Source: Strigops habroptila
Lineage: Eukaryota; Chordata; Aves; Psittaciformes; Psittacidae
DNA length: 64,000 nt
Direction of reading: 5' to 3'
Assembly (NCBI RefSeq): GCF_004027225.2
Contig: NC_044279.2
Coordinates: 50,492,744-50,556,743, forward strand
Under the pieces are notes generated by a model. It was not told where the DNA came from and made no database searches. It was given only the letters and a program-made list of their open reading frames with translations. The position numbers were made by a program, and so were the translations under genes. This document shows positions 62,787-64,000 of this stretch, piece by piece; positions within the stretch are counted from its first letter, which is position 1; each line of letters starts with the position of its first letter.

Positions 62787-64000
62787 GTGGGTGGCCAAGT
62801 AAAGACCTAAGTTTATAAGTTAGTTTGTAAGCATTAGATAACAGCCTGTTAGGTAGCAGTTGGTAAGTGGCATTTAAATACAAAATCCAACTGGACGGAC
62901 TAATGCTAAGGGTGGTACCCTTAGGGAAAATGAAACGAAGAACTGAGCGTCATTTAGATATAATGTCCTCAGCTACATAGGTGATAAGCCTTCACTGCTG
63001 GAGAAGAAAGTGGTTTTGCATTCACAGCGTACAATTCCAGACCAAGATCTAAAAGAAGAAAGAAGCTTTTTTTAACATGGCTTGGTTCTCCAGTTTATTT
63101 ACCTTGCAGCTTTTTTTTCCTGGCATCAGTACTGACTTTTTACAGTTTAAAATAATCATGAAATATGCCATCATTTTTTTCTCAGCAACAAAGACTGTAG
63201 TTTTTTGCTCAGCTTAGTTGTAAAGCTAGCAGAATTAAGGAGATAATGGTTTGCACTTCAAGACTCCTGTAATTGTGTTTAGCTTTTATTGTGGTAGTTC
63301 TAAATATATTAATGTTAGGTAAGACAACTTTCTGTTGTTTTGACTGTGCATACATTAGCTTTGAAATGAAAGCTTCCTATTATTGGAACTTTAAAGGCAG
63401 ATTCATTTTAGAACTGAAATATTGTATTGTATACCTTATGGCTGAAACAAACTGATGGCAAAAAACACTGACAATCTTCTAAAAATAAAGCCCCAAAAAG
63501 CTGGAGGAAAATCTTTTTCTGGCAAAAGACCAAACTAATATTGGAATGCTTTTCAGTATTTTAGTTCAGAGACTGTTTTGCTTTGCACAGTGGGAGGCTT
63601 TGGTAAAACATGTGTTCGCATATTGAGTTACATTCGAGTATTCATTGAAAAATTGCGTGAGTGCATATGGGTAAAATAGAGAACAGAAATGAAAGGGAAA
63701 ACAAACAATGTTTCTAAAATCAAGCACTCAACTGCTACCTTAAAATTTCCCTTGCTTTTATATTCATGACTTAGTCTGTAACATGATCACGTTTAATGTC
63801 TTTTTTCCACTATATCATTCCGTTTACAGGATAGATGGTGAACTGTAGTTATTAAATATTTTGGGTTTGTTTTGTTTTTTCTTTTCTTCCTTGTTGTTCT
63901 GTGCCTAGTCTGTGATATTATTCCCCACACTGTTCAAAATGCCATTGAGAATAGAAGGATTCGAGTTTGTGTAGTGTTCATCACTATAGTGCTAGAATGT
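62787..64000 (+). other. SCYL2: SCYL2 intron 2, start
   Basis: AT-rich intronic sequence to the window edge; no exon, repeat or RNA gene recognised. Confidence 0.7.

Overview
The window is nuclear DNA from a sauropsid vertebrate, almost certainly a bird. Pieces of four split vertebrate genes can be read exon by exon. There are at least a dozen CR1 (chicken repeat 1) LINE fragments, and one degraded betaretrovirus-type endogenous provirus. There is no bacterial gene, operon, CRISPR array or phage. The species cannot be told from the sequence alone.

Layout. (1) Positions 1-23.5 kb hold the 5' part of BLTP3B (UHRF1BP1L/SHIP164) on the minus strand: five coding exons (176 codons), a 16.2-kb first intron, and a CpG-island promoter at 22.6-23.9 kb. 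The gene runs off the left edge. (2) 23.9-31.8 kb is intergenic: simple repeats, a GC-richer stretch I do not recognise, a CR1 copy, and a minus-strand provirus (28,349-31,656) with two LTRs, a 6-bp target duplication, a tRNA-Lys-like primer site and a polypurine tract. Its pro, pol and nearly all of the env surface region are missing, so gag now reads into env TM. (3) 31.8-41.5 kb is ACTR6 on the plus strand, complete: 11 coding exons and 396 codons, the length of the known protein. (4) 41.5-44.8 kb is a convergent intergenic interval/3'UTR zone with two CR1 pieces. (5) 44.9-57.2 kb is DEPDC4 on the minus strand, nine coding exons giving a predicted 547-residue protein. (6) 56.8-57.9 kb is a CpG island shared head-to-head by DEPDC4 and SCYL2. 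(7) 57.4 kb to the right edge is the start of SCYL2 on the plus strand: a noncoding first exon, a 5-kb intron, the first coding exon (59 codons), and intron to the end.

The order BLTP3B - ACTR6 - DEPDC4 - SCYL2 with orientations minus, plus, minus, plus is the same as on human chromosome 12, so this is a conserved syntenic block. The genes do not form a pathway. BLTP3B (lipid transfer at endosomes) and SCYL2 (clathrin/endosome traffic) both act in membrane traffic, ACTR6 is a chromatin-remodelling subunit, and DEPDC4 is poorly characterised.

Exon boundaries were placed by reading GT/AG junctions and checking phase. All coding phases close without frameshift. The most unusual object is the internally deleted provirus with its gag-env fusion frame. 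I see no convincing new biological system beyond it.
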